17,492 nt of DNA from Bacteroidales bacterium UBA3684 (lineage in GTDB: Bacteria > Bacteroidota > Bacteroidia > Bacteroidales > P3), in contig DFIZ01000078.1 of the NCBI GenBank assembly GCA_002372855.1, positions 1 to 17,492 of the forward strand, in the 5' to 3' direction. The notes beneath the pieces are model-generated. The model was given only the letters and a program-made list of their open reading frames with translations. It was not told where the DNA came from and made no database searches. Position 1 is the first letter of the stretch, and every line of letters starts with the position of its first letter. Positions 7,555-14,976 of the stretch are shown one piece after another. Made by a program: the position numbers and the translations under genes.

Positions 7555-8265
7555 ATGGAAAGCAACACCGACAAGCCTATAAACCAACCAATTGTACACC
7601 TGGAAAACCTCACCATCAGCCATGAGAACGGCATGCTGCTGACGGGTGTGAACCTAGACCTGCAGGAGGGCGAGTTCGCCTACCTCATCGGCAAGAGCGG
7701 CGCCGGCAAGACCTCGCTGCTGCGCAGCCTCTACGCCGACCGTCCTATCGACAGCGGCATCGCCACGGTATGCGGCATGGACGTGGTGAACATCAAACGC
7801 CGCCGCATCCCCCAGCTGCGCCGCCGCATCGGCATCGTGTTCCAGAACTTCCGCCTGCTGGAGGACCGCAATGTGTTTGCCAACCTGGAGTTCGTTCTCC
7901 GCGCCACGGGATGGAAGAAGAAGAACGAGATACGCAACCAGGTGGAGAAGACGCTGGTGGCTGTGGGCATCGCCGACAAGGCCTACTCCAACCCCCTGCA
8001 ACTGTCTGAAGGCGAGCAGCAACGCGTAGGCATAGCCCGCGCCTTGATCAACAATCCCGCCCTCATCCTGGCCGACGAGCCCACGGGCAACCTCGACCCC
8101 GTCACCTCGACGGAAATCATGCAGCTCCTGCTCGACATCAACAGCCAGACACACACCACCATGCTCATCTCGACACACGACTTCATGATGATCGACAAGT
8201 TCCCCGCCCGCGTGCTGGTGTGCGAGAACGGCACCGTGGTGGATACCGAACACGCTGCACAATAA
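7555..8265 (+). CDS. ftsE: FtsE-type ABC transporter ATP-binding protein
   Basis: A 236-residue ATPase with all ABC motifs: Walker [10 protein letters not shown] (46-54), Q-loop Q97 in VFQNFRLL, signature LSEGEQQRV (150-158), Walker B LILADEP (170-176), D-loop GNLD (178-181) and H-loop H208. The [19 protein letters not shown] and [10 protein letters not shown] stretches resemble FtsE, which with the membrane protein FtsX controls cell-wall hydrolases at division. LolD/MacB-type ATPases are close relatives, so the subfamily assignment is probable rather than certain. No ftsX-like membrane gene is adjacent. It is first in a plus-strand run with an OmpA-domain protein, a GNAT-like protein and rlmH; the 58-nt gap to the next gene has no evident promoter or terminator. 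Confidence 0.85.
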   Translation: MESNTDKPINQPIVHLENLTISHENGMLLTGVNLDLQEGEFAYLIGKSGAGKTSLLRSLYADRPIDSGIATVCGMDVVNIKRRRIPQLRRRIGIVFQNFRLLEDRNVFANLEFVLRATGWKKKNEIRNQVEKTLVAVGIADKAYSNPLQLSEGEQQRVGIARALINNPALILADEPTGNLDPVTSTEIMQLLLDINSQTHTTMLISTHDFMMIDKFPARVLVCENGTVVDTEHAAQ

Positions 8266-8323
8266 ATTGCAAGTTTCGCCGTTTAGAAGATACTAAATGA
8301 ACAGTAAAACCCAAGAATAGAAT

Positions 8324-9271
8324 ATGAAAAGAATCGTCAGCCTCATACTCATCGGACTACTCGTTGCCAGTGGCGTCGACGCCATGGCCCAAAGCAAAGA
8401 CAAAAAGACCTCCCGCAAGGGCAAGAAGACGACCTCCATGTATGTGGAAGGCCGCCAGAAGGTGCGCCAATCCGACTATGCCACTTTTGACAAGTTCACC
8501 AACTTCAGTTCGAAAGACAACAACGTCTATTACAGCCCCTTCAACTACATTGACATTCCTGGCCTGACGGCCGACGTCAACCCCGCATGGCCCGAGGAAA
8601 TCAAGCCCGTGATGAACTACCTGGAGAAGGTTTCGCGCGCCACCATGACGCTCTGCGCCATCTACGCCCTCAACCCCGAAATCACCGACCACCAGCAGCG
8701 CGAGCAACTCCACAAGCAGGCCCGCGAGGAGGCCAAGGCCTCGCTGGACGCCTTCGAAGACTGGAAAAAGAAGAAGGGCATGAAAAACAAGACCCAGTAC
8801 AAGGTGGCGGAGATTGACTACCGCTACTTCAAGGGTGCCAACTACTACAACGAACAGCGCGGCGACGACATCATCCACGTGGGCGTGCTCATCTACCTGG
8901 GCAGCAAGAAGAAAAGCATCTTCGTCGCCGACACCGGAGTCCACAGCTTCCCCGACATCAAGTTCTTCCCCAACGATGCCACACTCCTCGATTCGTGGAA
9001 TCCCGTGCTGGACGAACTGGCCGAATACCTGAAGGACAACGACCGCAAGGGCGTACTGCTCTCCGGCTATGCTGACAATCAGGGCACTGAGGCCTACATC
9101 ACCGGCATCTCGCGCCAGCGTGCCATGGAGGTGAAGAAGGCCCTCCTGCTCCGCGGCATCGACGCCACACGCATCGAGATTATCGCCAAGGGCGACGCCG
9201 ACCCCATAGGCGACAACAGCACCTACGAGGGGCGCGTCATGAACAACCGGGTGAACATCAAGATTCAGTGA
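8324..9271 (+). CDS. OmpA-family cell-wall-binding envelope protein
   Basis: A 315-residue protein with a signal peptide (residues 1-22, MKRIVSLILIGLLVASGVDA then MAQ). A highly basic stretch (24-36, KSKDKKTSRKGKK-like) follows, then a middle region (about 40-205) that I do not recognise. The C-terminal OmpA-like domain (about 212-315) begins IKFFPNDATLLDSWNPVLDEL. D251 in GYADNQG and R266, 15 residues later, match the Asp/Arg pair that holds diaminopimelate in OmpA domains. There is no lipobox cysteine. It probably sits in the periplasm or outer membrane and is non-covalently attached to peptidoglycan. The ATG at 8324 is supported by the signal peptide. Its TGA (9269-9271) overlaps the GTG start of the next gene. 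Confidence 0.88.
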   Translation: MKRIVSLILIGLLVASGVDAMAQSKDKKTSRKGKKTTSMYVEGRQKVRQSDYATFDKFTNFSSKDNNVYYSPFNYIDIPGLTADVNPAWPEEIKPVMNYLEKVSRATMTLCAIYALNPEITDHQQREQLHKQAREEAKASLDAFEDWKKKKGMKNKTQYKVAEIDYRYFKGANYYNEQRGDDIIHVGVLIYLGSKKKSIFVADTGVHSFPDIKFFPNDATLLDSWNPVLDELAEYLKDNDRKGVLLSGYADNQGTEAYITGISRQRAMEVKKALLLRGIDATRIEIIAKGDADPIGDNSTYEGRVMNNRVNIKIQ

Positions 9272-10194
9272 CAGACAAAGAAACATACCGCCAAATATGC
9301 GAAACAGAGGGAGCGAGAATCCCTCTGTTTCAGCAATATTGGTGGATGGAGACCGTCTGCGCAGGCAAGCGCTGGGACGTGCTGCTCAGCAAAGGGCACG
9401 GCAAGGTCTGCGGAGCGTTGCCATTTCTATATGGCAAGAAATTTGGTCTCAAATATATCCTCCTGCCGCAGCTGACGCCGTGGGGCGGTCCCTGGATTGA
9501 CCCAACCCTGGACGCCAACTCGCAGCATTGGGTTCTGGAGGCACTGGCAGAAGGGTTGCGCAGGCAGAAAGCCGTGCTTTGCATGCAACGCTTCGCCCCG
9601 GGCGTGGAGGACTGGAAAGCATTCGAAAAGAAGGGATTCAACCACACGACACGTTTCACCCACCGCTTCGACCCGCTGCCGAAACCGGAGGAGCTGCCAC
9701 AGCTGGCCGACCGTGGACGCAAGCGCCAACTGGAGGCCGTAAGGCAAGCATATACCATTGACAGACAGGTGGAAGCCGACGAATTTGCAGCCCTGCACAC
9801 ATCCTACTGGGAACGTCGCAGCGGACACGACCTTTTGAGCCGCGATTTCATAAAGCGTGTATGCGGCACCGCCCTCGGCCGGGGACAGGCGTTGCTCTAC
9901 GGCCTGCGCGATGCCGAAGGCACGTTGACGGCCGCCCGCTTTGTGGTCTACGACAGCCACTGCGCCTACGCACTGATGTCCGCCATGCGCCCCGAAGCCC
10001 TGCGCAACTGTATGACTGCGCTGGTATGGGCCATGCTGACAGACCTTTACGGAAAGACAGAAGCATTCGACTTCGAAGGAGGGACCGACCCCGGCGTGGG
10101 CCATTTTTATAGCTCGTTCGGCGCAAAGAAAACCGAACTGCATTGCATATACCTTTCCAGGATACCCTTCGGAGAAAAGATTCTACACGTATGA
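9268..10194 (+). CDS. GNAT/FemAB-like acyltransferase-fold protein
   Basis: A 308-residue cytoplasmic protein with no signal peptide or membrane helix. Its organisation (FQQYWWMETVC near the start, RRSGHDLLSRDF in the middle, a segment ending EAFDFEGGTDPGVGHFYSSFGAKK near residues 269-291) resembles Bacteroidota proteins annotated as GNAT or FemAB-like (Acetyltransf_6). The DFEGG...FYSSFGA region is the typical acyl-CoA or aminoacyl-tRNA fold end. The substrate is unknown. The start is a GTG at 9268 overlapping the upstream stop by 4 nt (GTGA); the next in-frame ATG lies some 26 codons further and would remove conserved N-terminal sequence. It also overlaps rlmH by 4 nt (ATGA, 10191-10194), so it is translationally coupled on both sides. 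Confidence 0.75.
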   Translation: MTDKETYRQICETEGARIPLFQQYWWMETVCAGKRWDVLLSKGHGKVCGALPFLYGKKFGLKYILLPQLTPWGGPWIDPTLDANSQHWVLEALAEGLRRQKAVLCMQRFAPGVEDWKAFEKKGFNHTTRFTHRFDPLPKPEELPQLADRGRKRQLEAVRQAYTIDRQVEADEFAALHTSYWERRSGHDLLSRDFIKRVCGTALGRGQALLYGLRDAEGTLTAARFVVYDSHCAYALMSAMRPEALRNCMTALVWAMLTDLYGKTEAFDFEGGTDPGVGHFYSSFGAKKTELHCIYLSRIPFGEKILHV

Positions 10195-10664
10195 ATATCA
10201 AATTGATAGTTGTATCCAAAACCGATATCCCCTACCTGCAGACCGGCATCGACGAGTATGTAGGGCGGCTGAAGCACTACTGCGATTTCGAGCTGGTGGT
10301 GATTCCAGCGCTGAAGAACCTGGGAAAGGCTTCGGCCGAGGAGGTCAAGGAGCGCGAAGGACAGTTGATACTGAAACAGTTGGAGAAAGTGGACTGCACG
10401 GTGCTGCTCGACGAACATGGCAAGGAATACACCTCGGTAGGATTCTCCGATTATCTTCAGAAACAGATGAATGCAGGCACACGGACACTGGCGTTCGTCA
10501 TCGGCGGCGCCTTCGGATTCTCACCGGCCGTCTATGCCAAAGCAACGCATAAGGTGTCGCTGTCGCAGATGACCTTCAACCACCAGATGGTGCGCCTCTT
10601 CTTCGTGGAGCAGCTCTACAGGGCTTTCACCATCCTGCACCACGAGAGATATCACAATCAATAG
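10191..10664 (+). CDS. rlmH: 23S rRNA pseudouridine-1915 N3-methyltransferase RlmH
   Basis: A 157-residue SPOUT-class methyltransferase of exactly family length. In other bacteria RlmH uses SAM to methylate pseudouridine 1915 in helix 69 of 23S rRNA. Landmarks are the N terminus MNIKLIVVSKTD, LLDEHGKEYTS (72-82), the SAM-binding knot segment FVIGGAFGF (102-110) and the C-terminal signature LSQMTFNHQMVRLFFVEQLYRA (124-145) ending in YHNQ. The ATG at 10191 was chosen over one 16 codons upstream because it gives the conserved N terminus and the ATGA overlap with the preceding gene. The stop lies one base from the stop of the convergent gene at 10666, with no good terminator hairpin between them. 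Confidence 0.96.
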   Translation: MNIKLIVVSKTDIPYLQTGIDEYVGRLKHYCDFELVVIPALKNLGKASAEEVKEREGQLILKQLEKVDCTVLLDEHGKEYTSVGFSDYLQKQMNAGTRTLAFVIGGAFGFSPAVYAKATHKVSLSQMTFNHQMVRLFFVEQLYRAFTILHHERYHNQ

Positions 10665-10665
10665 C

Positions 10666-11079
10666 TTACAGCTTCGGCTCGAACTCGATGATGGCAAACT
10701 GTTCGTCGAAGAAGATATCCTTCAGCGTGATGTGATTGAACAGGGATCCGGCTTGGGCGTTCTTGCTCAGCTGGAGCATGATGCGATTATCCGAAAGGAG
10801 CTCGATCATATCGCCCCCCTGTTGGTTTTTGGCCTGGTTGAGGGCCATTTTAACCATGTAGTCGATGCCCGCGCCACCATTGTATGAGAGGAAGATATTG
10901 CCAGCCTGGTCGATTTCGTCGACAGTCAAATCGAGGCCGACGCTAGCCGTTTTGAAAAGAACATTGACGTCGTAGCTGATGCGGACAGTATGGGGGCCAC
11001 CGTACATAATAGGAAGGCGACGGCCAGCCTTGCGTTCAATCAAATCGCTAATTTCGTGATAGGTAAGTCTGAATTGCAT
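10666..11079 (-). CDS. Small conserved-looking protein of unknown function
   Basis: A 137-residue soluble protein that I do not recognise. It has no signal peptide, membrane helix or cysteine. It starts MQFRLTYHEISDLIERKAGRRLP, continues with alternating hydrophobic beta-like segments (IMYGGPHTVRISYDVNVLF, ASVGLDLTVDEIDQAGNIFLSY), a glycine-rich turn (NGGAGIDYMV) and a C-terminal acidic beta segment (FAIIEFEPKL), suggesting a compact mostly-beta fold. A good -7 box (TATCTTTG, minus strand 11105-11112) lies 25 nt upstream, so it can be transcribed alone or with the LytTR gene 48 nt upstream. The ATG at 11079 fits this promoter spacing. Codon use is less G+C-rich than in neighbouring operons. 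Confidence 0.72.
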   Translation of the reverse strand: MQFRLTYHEISDLIERKAGRRLPIMYGGPHTVRISYDVNVLFKTASVGLDLTVDEIDQAGNIFLSYNGGAGIDYMVKMALNQAKNQQGGDMIELLSDNRIMLQLSKNAQAGSLFNHITLKDIFFDEQFAIIEFEPKL

Positions 11080-11104
11080 GATTCTTTAGTATTAAAATCA
11101 GATG

Positions 11105-11112
11105 CAAAGATA
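11105..11112 (-). promoter_or_regulatory. Probable -7 box for the 137-aa gene
   Basis: On the minus strand this reads TATCTTTG, a perfect TAnnTTTG match 25 nt before the start codon at 11079. It lies just beyond the end of the LytTR gene (stop at 11128). No convincing TTTG box is seen 19-21 nt upstream. Confidence 0.5.
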
Positions 11113-11127
11113 CGAAAAATTATTGAT

Positions 11128-12024
11128 TCAGACCTCGGAAATCGGCGTGGATGCACCGTCGGAAGAGAAATGTTTTGTAACGGCAGCGGCATAGCTCTTG
11201 GAGACTGGTATGGACTTCGAAGTGGAAGCCAACTCAAGTACAAAGCTGCCCTTTTCCTTTCGCATCAGTTTCACATTCATCACATTGACCATATACCCAC
11301 GATGGCAACGCAACAGCCCGATACCCGAATATTCTTTTTCGAGGTCCTTGAGGGAGTTGTGGAGAATGAAAGTATCTTCCTTTTCCTCGTTGATATAGTG
11401 GATGTTGGTATAGTTGTCCGCCGCTTCGATGTACAGCACATTGGCGATGCGGGTGGAGAACGACAGGCGACCACCCTTGTCGTAGAAATTGATACTTTGG
11501 TCCGATGGAACAGCCTGGGCATCAGTGGTAAACTTGCGACGCAATGACACCAGTTCCATACGCATCTCCTTCAGACGGAAAGCCTGGTAGGTGATGACAT
11601 TGGGAATAAGGAATACCGTCACATTGCCCAGCAAAACATCCGCCGCCAAGGGAGCCAGACGCACCTTGCCTCCGCCACTGATGCTCCATGCCATAATAAC
11701 CGTGACAGCAACACAGAGGATAAGCTCTATGGACATCCACATGAGCAACCAAAACAGCGACAATTCCTTACGCCGTGACACGAGGACCAGCACGCCGCGG
11801 CTGAGTGCCACCATGGCATAGCCGCCGGCAGCCATCAACGCCACCACAGCCAACGGGGAAAGTGTGGTATTACAGGACGTATAATCCAAAATCCCCACCG
11901 GCTGGACAAAAACCACCAGTATTACCCCCATCAAAAAGGACAAAACCAAGAAAAGCAAATTCGACTCTCCCGAAGTCAAAAATCGCGCCATCGCTGGCAA
12001 ATTTATCGTCTGGTCAGTATTCAT
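11128..12024 (-). CDS. Membrane-anchored LytTR-domain transcriptional regulator
   Basis: A 298-residue protein with four predicted membrane helices (about 21-42, 57-80, 88-113, 125-147) followed by a LytTR DNA-binding domain (about 178-286). The LytTR part shows VLYIEAADNYTNIHY (196-210), the LHNSLKDLEKEY stretch and LLRCHRGYMVNV (237-248), all typical of the family. There is no receiver or kinase domain, so signal sensing would be by the membrane part itself; this fused architecture is common in Bacteroidota. Targets are unknown. It is divergent from the fab cluster with 144 nt between starts, so local control of fabH or self-regulation is conceivable but only inferred. The ATG at 12024 gives a short N-terminal tail before the first helix. 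Confidence 0.88.
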   Translation of the reverse strand: MNTDQTINLPAMARFLTSGESNLLFLVLSFLMGVILVVFVQPVGILDYTSCNTTLSPLAVVALMAAGGYAMVALSRGVLVLVSRRKELSLFWLLMWMSIELILCVAVTVIMAWSISGGGKVRLAPLAADVLLGNVTVFLIPNVITYQAFRLKEMRMELVSLRRKFTTDAQAVPSDQSINFYDKGGRLSFSTRIANVLYIEAADNYTNIHYINEEKEDTFILHNSLKDLEKEYSGIGLLRCHRGYMVNVMNVKLMRKEKGSFVLELASTSKSIPVSKSYAAAVTKHFSSDGASTPISEV

Positions 12025-12040
12025 TTTCTATCAATTTCGC

Positions 12041-12048
12041 CAAAAATA
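12041..12048 (-). promoter_or_regulatory. Possible -7 box of the LytTR gene
   Basis: On the minus strand this reads TATTTTTG (TAnnTTTG), 16 nt before the start codon at 12024. That implies a very short leader. No matching TTTG box is seen at 19-21 nt. Confidence 0.4.
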
Positions 12049-12111
12049 ATCAAATTTCACCCAAAATAACGCCTTTTCACCCATATTATTGTGCAATTTA
12101 CTTAAATTAAC

Positions 12112-12142
12112 TTTTATATTTAGAAATTTTAACGTTTCTTTG
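12112..12142 (+). promoter_or_regulatory. Possible promoter of the fab cluster
   Basis: TTTCTTTG (12135-12142) matches TAnnTTTG except for T in place of A at position 2. TTTT (12112-12115) lies 19 nt upstream. The A+T-rich leader runs 26 nt to the fabH start at 12169. Confidence 0.42.
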
Positions 12143-12168
12143 CAACCCGAAAATTAATAATTTTTAAC

Positions 12169-13131
12169 ATGAAAATAATAGGAACTGGAAGCGCACTGCC
12201 CAAAAAAGTCGTCACAAACGACATGCTGTCGGAGTTTCTCGAAACCAGTGACGAATGGATTACTACACGAACAGGCATCAGGACGCGCCATATTATCACG
12301 GACGAAAGATTCGAAGACCTTGCCACCGAGGCAGCGGCCCAAGCAATTGAATCGGCCGGCCTTTGTCCAGACGATATCGACTACATCATCTGCTCCAACG
12401 TCTCCAATCTTTACGTCACACCTCATCTTTCGAGCATCATCATGGGCAATCTCGGCATGAAAGGCCCCCTCTGCCCCACTTTTGATGTCAACGCCGCTTG
12501 TGTCGGCTTTGTGCAAAGTCTCGATGTATGCGACGCACTGCTCGCCACCGGGCGCGCACGCAACATCCTCCTGGTTGCAGCCGAGGAATGCACTCGCTTC
12601 TGCGACTGGACCGACCGCAACTGCTCCGTACTCTTCGGCGACGGCGCCGGCGCTGTGGTGCTGACCAAGGGCGACAGCCTCATTGCCAGCAAACTCACCA
12701 CCATCCCGATGCCCGACGTCATCGTGTACAAGAACCCCATGGAAGCCACCCCTTTCGAGACCGGCGAAGGCATCGACACCCACAGCCCCCTGGTCATGAA
12801 AGGCCGCGAAGTCTTCCGCATGGCCGTCACCTCGGCCGCACGCGACATAGCAGAGGTTACCGCCTCGGCAGGTTTGACGCTGGACGACATCGACCATTTC
12901 CTGCTGCACCAGGCCAATCTGCGAATCAACGAAGCCATCCGCGAGAACCTGAAACAGCCGCAGGAGAAATTCCCCACCAACGTGCAGCGCTTTGGCAACA
13001 CCAGCTCGGCCAGCATCCCCCTGCTGCTCGACGAAGGAATCCGCGAAGGACATATCAAACGTGGCGACACCATCCTAATGAGCGCTTTCGGCGCTGGATT
13101 CGTATCGGGTGTCGTCATCTTAAAATACTGA
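12169..13131 (+). CDS. fabH: Beta-ketoacyl-ACP synthase III (KAS III)
   Basis: A 320-residue condensing enzyme of normal FabH length. FabH condenses acetyl-CoA or another acyl-CoA with malonyl-ACP to start type II fatty acid synthesis. The triad is visible: C111 in NAACVGF, H247 in LLHQAN and N277 in RFGNTSSASIP. TSDEWITTRTGIRTRHI (27-42) near the N terminus and FGDGAGAVVL (156-165) are also typical. The ATG at 12169 follows an A-rich leader and gives the usual start MKIIGTGSALPKK. It is the first gene of fabH-fabF-fabZ-fabG. The starter unit cannot be told, and a secondary-metabolite role (as in aryl polyene or related clusters) is not excluded. The FabH family assignment itself is secure. 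Confidence 0.93.
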   Translation: MKIIGTGSALPKKVVTNDMLSEFLETSDEWITTRTGIRTRHIITDERFEDLATEAAAQAIESAGLCPDDIDYIICSNVSNLYVTPHLSSIIMGNLGMKGPLCPTFDVNAACVGFVQSLDVCDALLATGRARNILLVAAEECTRFCDWTDRNCSVLFGDGAGAVVLTKGDSLIASKLTTIPMPDVIVYKNPMEATPFETGEGIDTHSPLVMKGREVFRMAVTSAARDIAEVTASAGLTLDDIDHFLLHQANLRINEAIRENLKQPQEKFPTNVQRFGNTSSASIPLLLDEGIREGHIKRGDTILMSAFGAGFVSGVVILKY

Positions 13132-13166
13132 TATTATAATAATAAAAGAAAACAATAATAATAACT

Positions 13167-14405
13167 ATGAGAAAAGTATATATTACCGGAGTGGGATGCA
13201 TCACCCCCATCGGAAACGACATCGAGACTCTGTGGAACAACCTCATCAACGGCGTCTGCGGCATCGATTTCATCACAAAAATCGACACCGCCGACCTCCC
13301 TGTGAAGATCGCCGCCGAGGTGAAGGACTTCCACCCCGAAGCCTATGGCATCGACAAGCAGATGGTTCGCCACAACGACGTCTATGCCCTCTATGCCCTT
13401 GCCGCCGCCGCCCAGGCCATGGCCGACAGCGGACTGAAGGTGGGCGAAGACGTCGACCCGCGCCGACTGGGCGTTGCCATCGGCAGCGGCATCGGCGGCA
13501 TCCAGACCTTCGAGCGCGAGCACGCCAACCGCATGCAGTACGGCCTGCGCCGCATCTCGCCGCTCTTCATCCCCGAAATGATCGGCAACATTGCCGGAGG
13601 CAACGTGGCCATCACCTATAACGCCCAAGGCCCCAACCTGCCCGTGGTCACGGCCTGCGCCACCGGAACACACTCCGTCGGCGAGGCCTACCGCCTCATC
13701 CGCGAGGGCCGCGCCGACGCCGTCATCACCGGCGGTGCCGAAGCCGCCGTCTGTGGCATGGCCATCGGAGGCTTTGCCAACATGAAAGCCCTCACCACCA
13801 GCGACGACCCCATGGCCGCCTCGCTGCCCTTCGACAGCCGCCGCCACGGCTTTGTCCTCGGCGAAGGCTCCGGAGTGCTCGTCCTCGAGAGCGAGGAACT
13901 TGTCAAGAAACGCGGCGCCAAGACCTATGCCGAAGTCTGCGGCTACGGCAACACCTGCGACGCCCACCACTACACCGCCCCGCACCCCGAAGGACGCGGC
14001 GCCGCCGAGTCCATGCGCCTGGCACTGGAAGAGGCTGGCTACAAGGCCGGTGAGAACCTCTACATCAACGCCCACGGCACGGGCACGCCCCTCAACGACA
14101 AGGGCGAAACCCTGGCTATCAAGAAAGCACTGGGCGAAACGGAAGCCCGCCGCGCCGTCATCAGCAGCACCAAGTCGATGCACGGCCACATGCTGGGTGC
14201 CACTGGTGCTGTGGAGCTGATTATCACCGCCCTGGCACTGAAGAACGGCATCGTGCCCCCCACCCTGCACCTCGACCAGCCAGACCCCGAGTGCGACCTG
14301 GACTACACCCCCAACACCGCCCGCAAATACCAGGCCGACATCGCCATCAGCAACACCTTCGGATTCGGCGGCCAGAATGCCACCGTGGCCCTGAGAAAAG
14401 CCTGA
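13167..14405 (+). CDS. fabF: Beta-ketoacyl-ACP synthase II (KAS II)
   Basis: A 412-residue elongating condensing enzyme of normal FabF length. The catalytic Cys-His-His set is C164 (TACATGTHS), H303 (NAHGTGTPLND) and H341 (SMHGHMLGATG), with K336 in SSTKSM. The C-terminal glycine loop SNTFGFGGQNA (395-405) is present. It would elongate acyl-ACP with malonyl-ACP. It follows fabH after 35 nt of A-rich leader. Its TGA (14403-14405) is immediately followed by the terminal inverted repeat of the 134-bp element. High third-position G+C, like the neighbouring fab genes. A ketosynthase from a small polyketide-like pathway would look similar, but no chain-length-factor partner is present. Confidence 0.94.
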   Translation: MRKVYITGVGCITPIGNDIETLWNNLINGVCGIDFITKIDTADLPVKIAAEVKDFHPEAYGIDKQMVRHNDVYALYALAAAAQAMADSGLKVGEDVDPRRLGVAIGSGIGGIQTFEREHANRMQYGLRRISPLFIPEMIGNIAGGNVAITYNAQGPNLPVVTACATGTHSVGEAYRLIREGRADAVITGGAEAAVCGMAIGGFANMKALTTSDDPMAASLPFDSRRHGFVLGEGSGVLVLESEELVKKRGAKTYAEVCGYGNTCDAHHYTAPHPEGRGAAESMRLALEEAGYKAGENLYINAHGTGTPLNDKGETLAIKKALGETEARRAVISSTKSMHGHMLGATGAVELIITALALKNGIVPPTLHLDQPDPECDLDYTPNTARKYQADIAISNTFGFGGQNATVALRKA

Positions 14406-14539
14406 GGCCTCACCCCCACCCCTCTCCCGGGGAGAGGGGAAACCGACACAAACGAAACAACACATTGAAACAATAAACACATAAAAAAGTCCTCGACCCA
14501 AATCCCCTCTCCCACCGGAGAGGGGCAAGGGGTGAGGCC
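14406..14539. mobile_element. 134-bp MITE-like element in the fabF/fabZ junction
   Basis: It begins with GGCCTCACCCC (14406-14416) and ends with its exact inverse GGGGTGAGGCC (14529-14539). Each end carries a subterminal hairpin: CCCCTCTCC/GGAGAGGGG at 14419-14427 with 14431-14439, and again at 14504-14512 with 14517-14525. The interior (14440-14503) has no gene. It contains TAAAAAAGTCCTC (14482-14494) and AATAAACAC just before it, both shared with the end of the DUF559-carrying element, including the last codons of that gene. It starts at the first base after the fabF stop and ends 7 nt before the fabZ ATG at 14547. It looks like a deletion derivative of the 505-bp element. Confidence 0.72.
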
Positions 14540-14546
14540 AAATACT

Positions 14547-14975
14547 ATGGAAATAATGAATAGAGATGCCATCAAGACCTTCCTGCCGCACCGCGAGCCG
14601 ATGCTGCTCGTTGACGATGTGACCATGGAAGGCGACATCGCCATCGCCCACTACCACGTGCGTGGCGACGAATTCTTCCTGCAGGGCCATTTCCCCGGCA
14701 ACCCCATTGTTCCGGGCGTCATCCTCTGCGAAATCATGGGCCAGTCCATGTGCATCCTGGTGCGCGACGAACTCGCCGCCGGCCGCACCCCGCTCTACAG
14801 CGGCATCAAGGAAGCCCGTTTCCGCCAGCCCGTCCGCCCCGGCGACACCATCGAGATCCGCGGCCGCATCACCGACCGCCGCGGCCTCATCTTCCACGCC
14901 GAAGCCGAAGCCAAAGTCGACGGCAAAACCGCCGTCAAAGGCGTCCTGTCCTTTGCTCTGATCGACAATAAATAA
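14547..14975 (+). CDS. fabZ: FabZ-type (3R)-hydroxyacyl-ACP dehydratase
   Basis: A 142-residue single hot-dog-fold protein, near the usual FabZ length (~140-150). It dehydrates 3-hydroxyacyl-ACP to trans-2-enoyl-ACP. The catalytic pair is H48 in LQGHFPGNPIVPG and E62 in VILCEIMGQ; the N terminus FLPHREPMLLVDDV is a FabZ signature. The start could be ATG 14547 or ATG 14556 (MNRDAIKTFLPHR); the latter also fits the family. A GTG at 14532 was not chosen because it lies inside the terminal repeat of the upstream mobile element. The gene's leader is therefore almost entirely supplied by that element. The stop (14973-14975) is 1 nt from the next element. Confidence 0.92.
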   Translation: MEIMNRDAIKTFLPHREPMLLVDDVTMEGDIAIAHYHVRGDEFFLQGHFPGNPIVPGVILCEIMGQSMCILVRDELAAGRTPLYSGIKEARFRQPVRPGDTIEIRGRITDRRGLIFHAEAEAKVDGKTAVKGVLSFALIDNK

Positions 14976-14976
14976 A

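Noticed and set aside
14419..14439. Hairpins in the fab junctions as terminators
   Set aside because: None of the CCCCTCTCC/GGAGAGGGG hairpins is followed by a T-run on the plus strand, and downstream genes of the same pathway continue.
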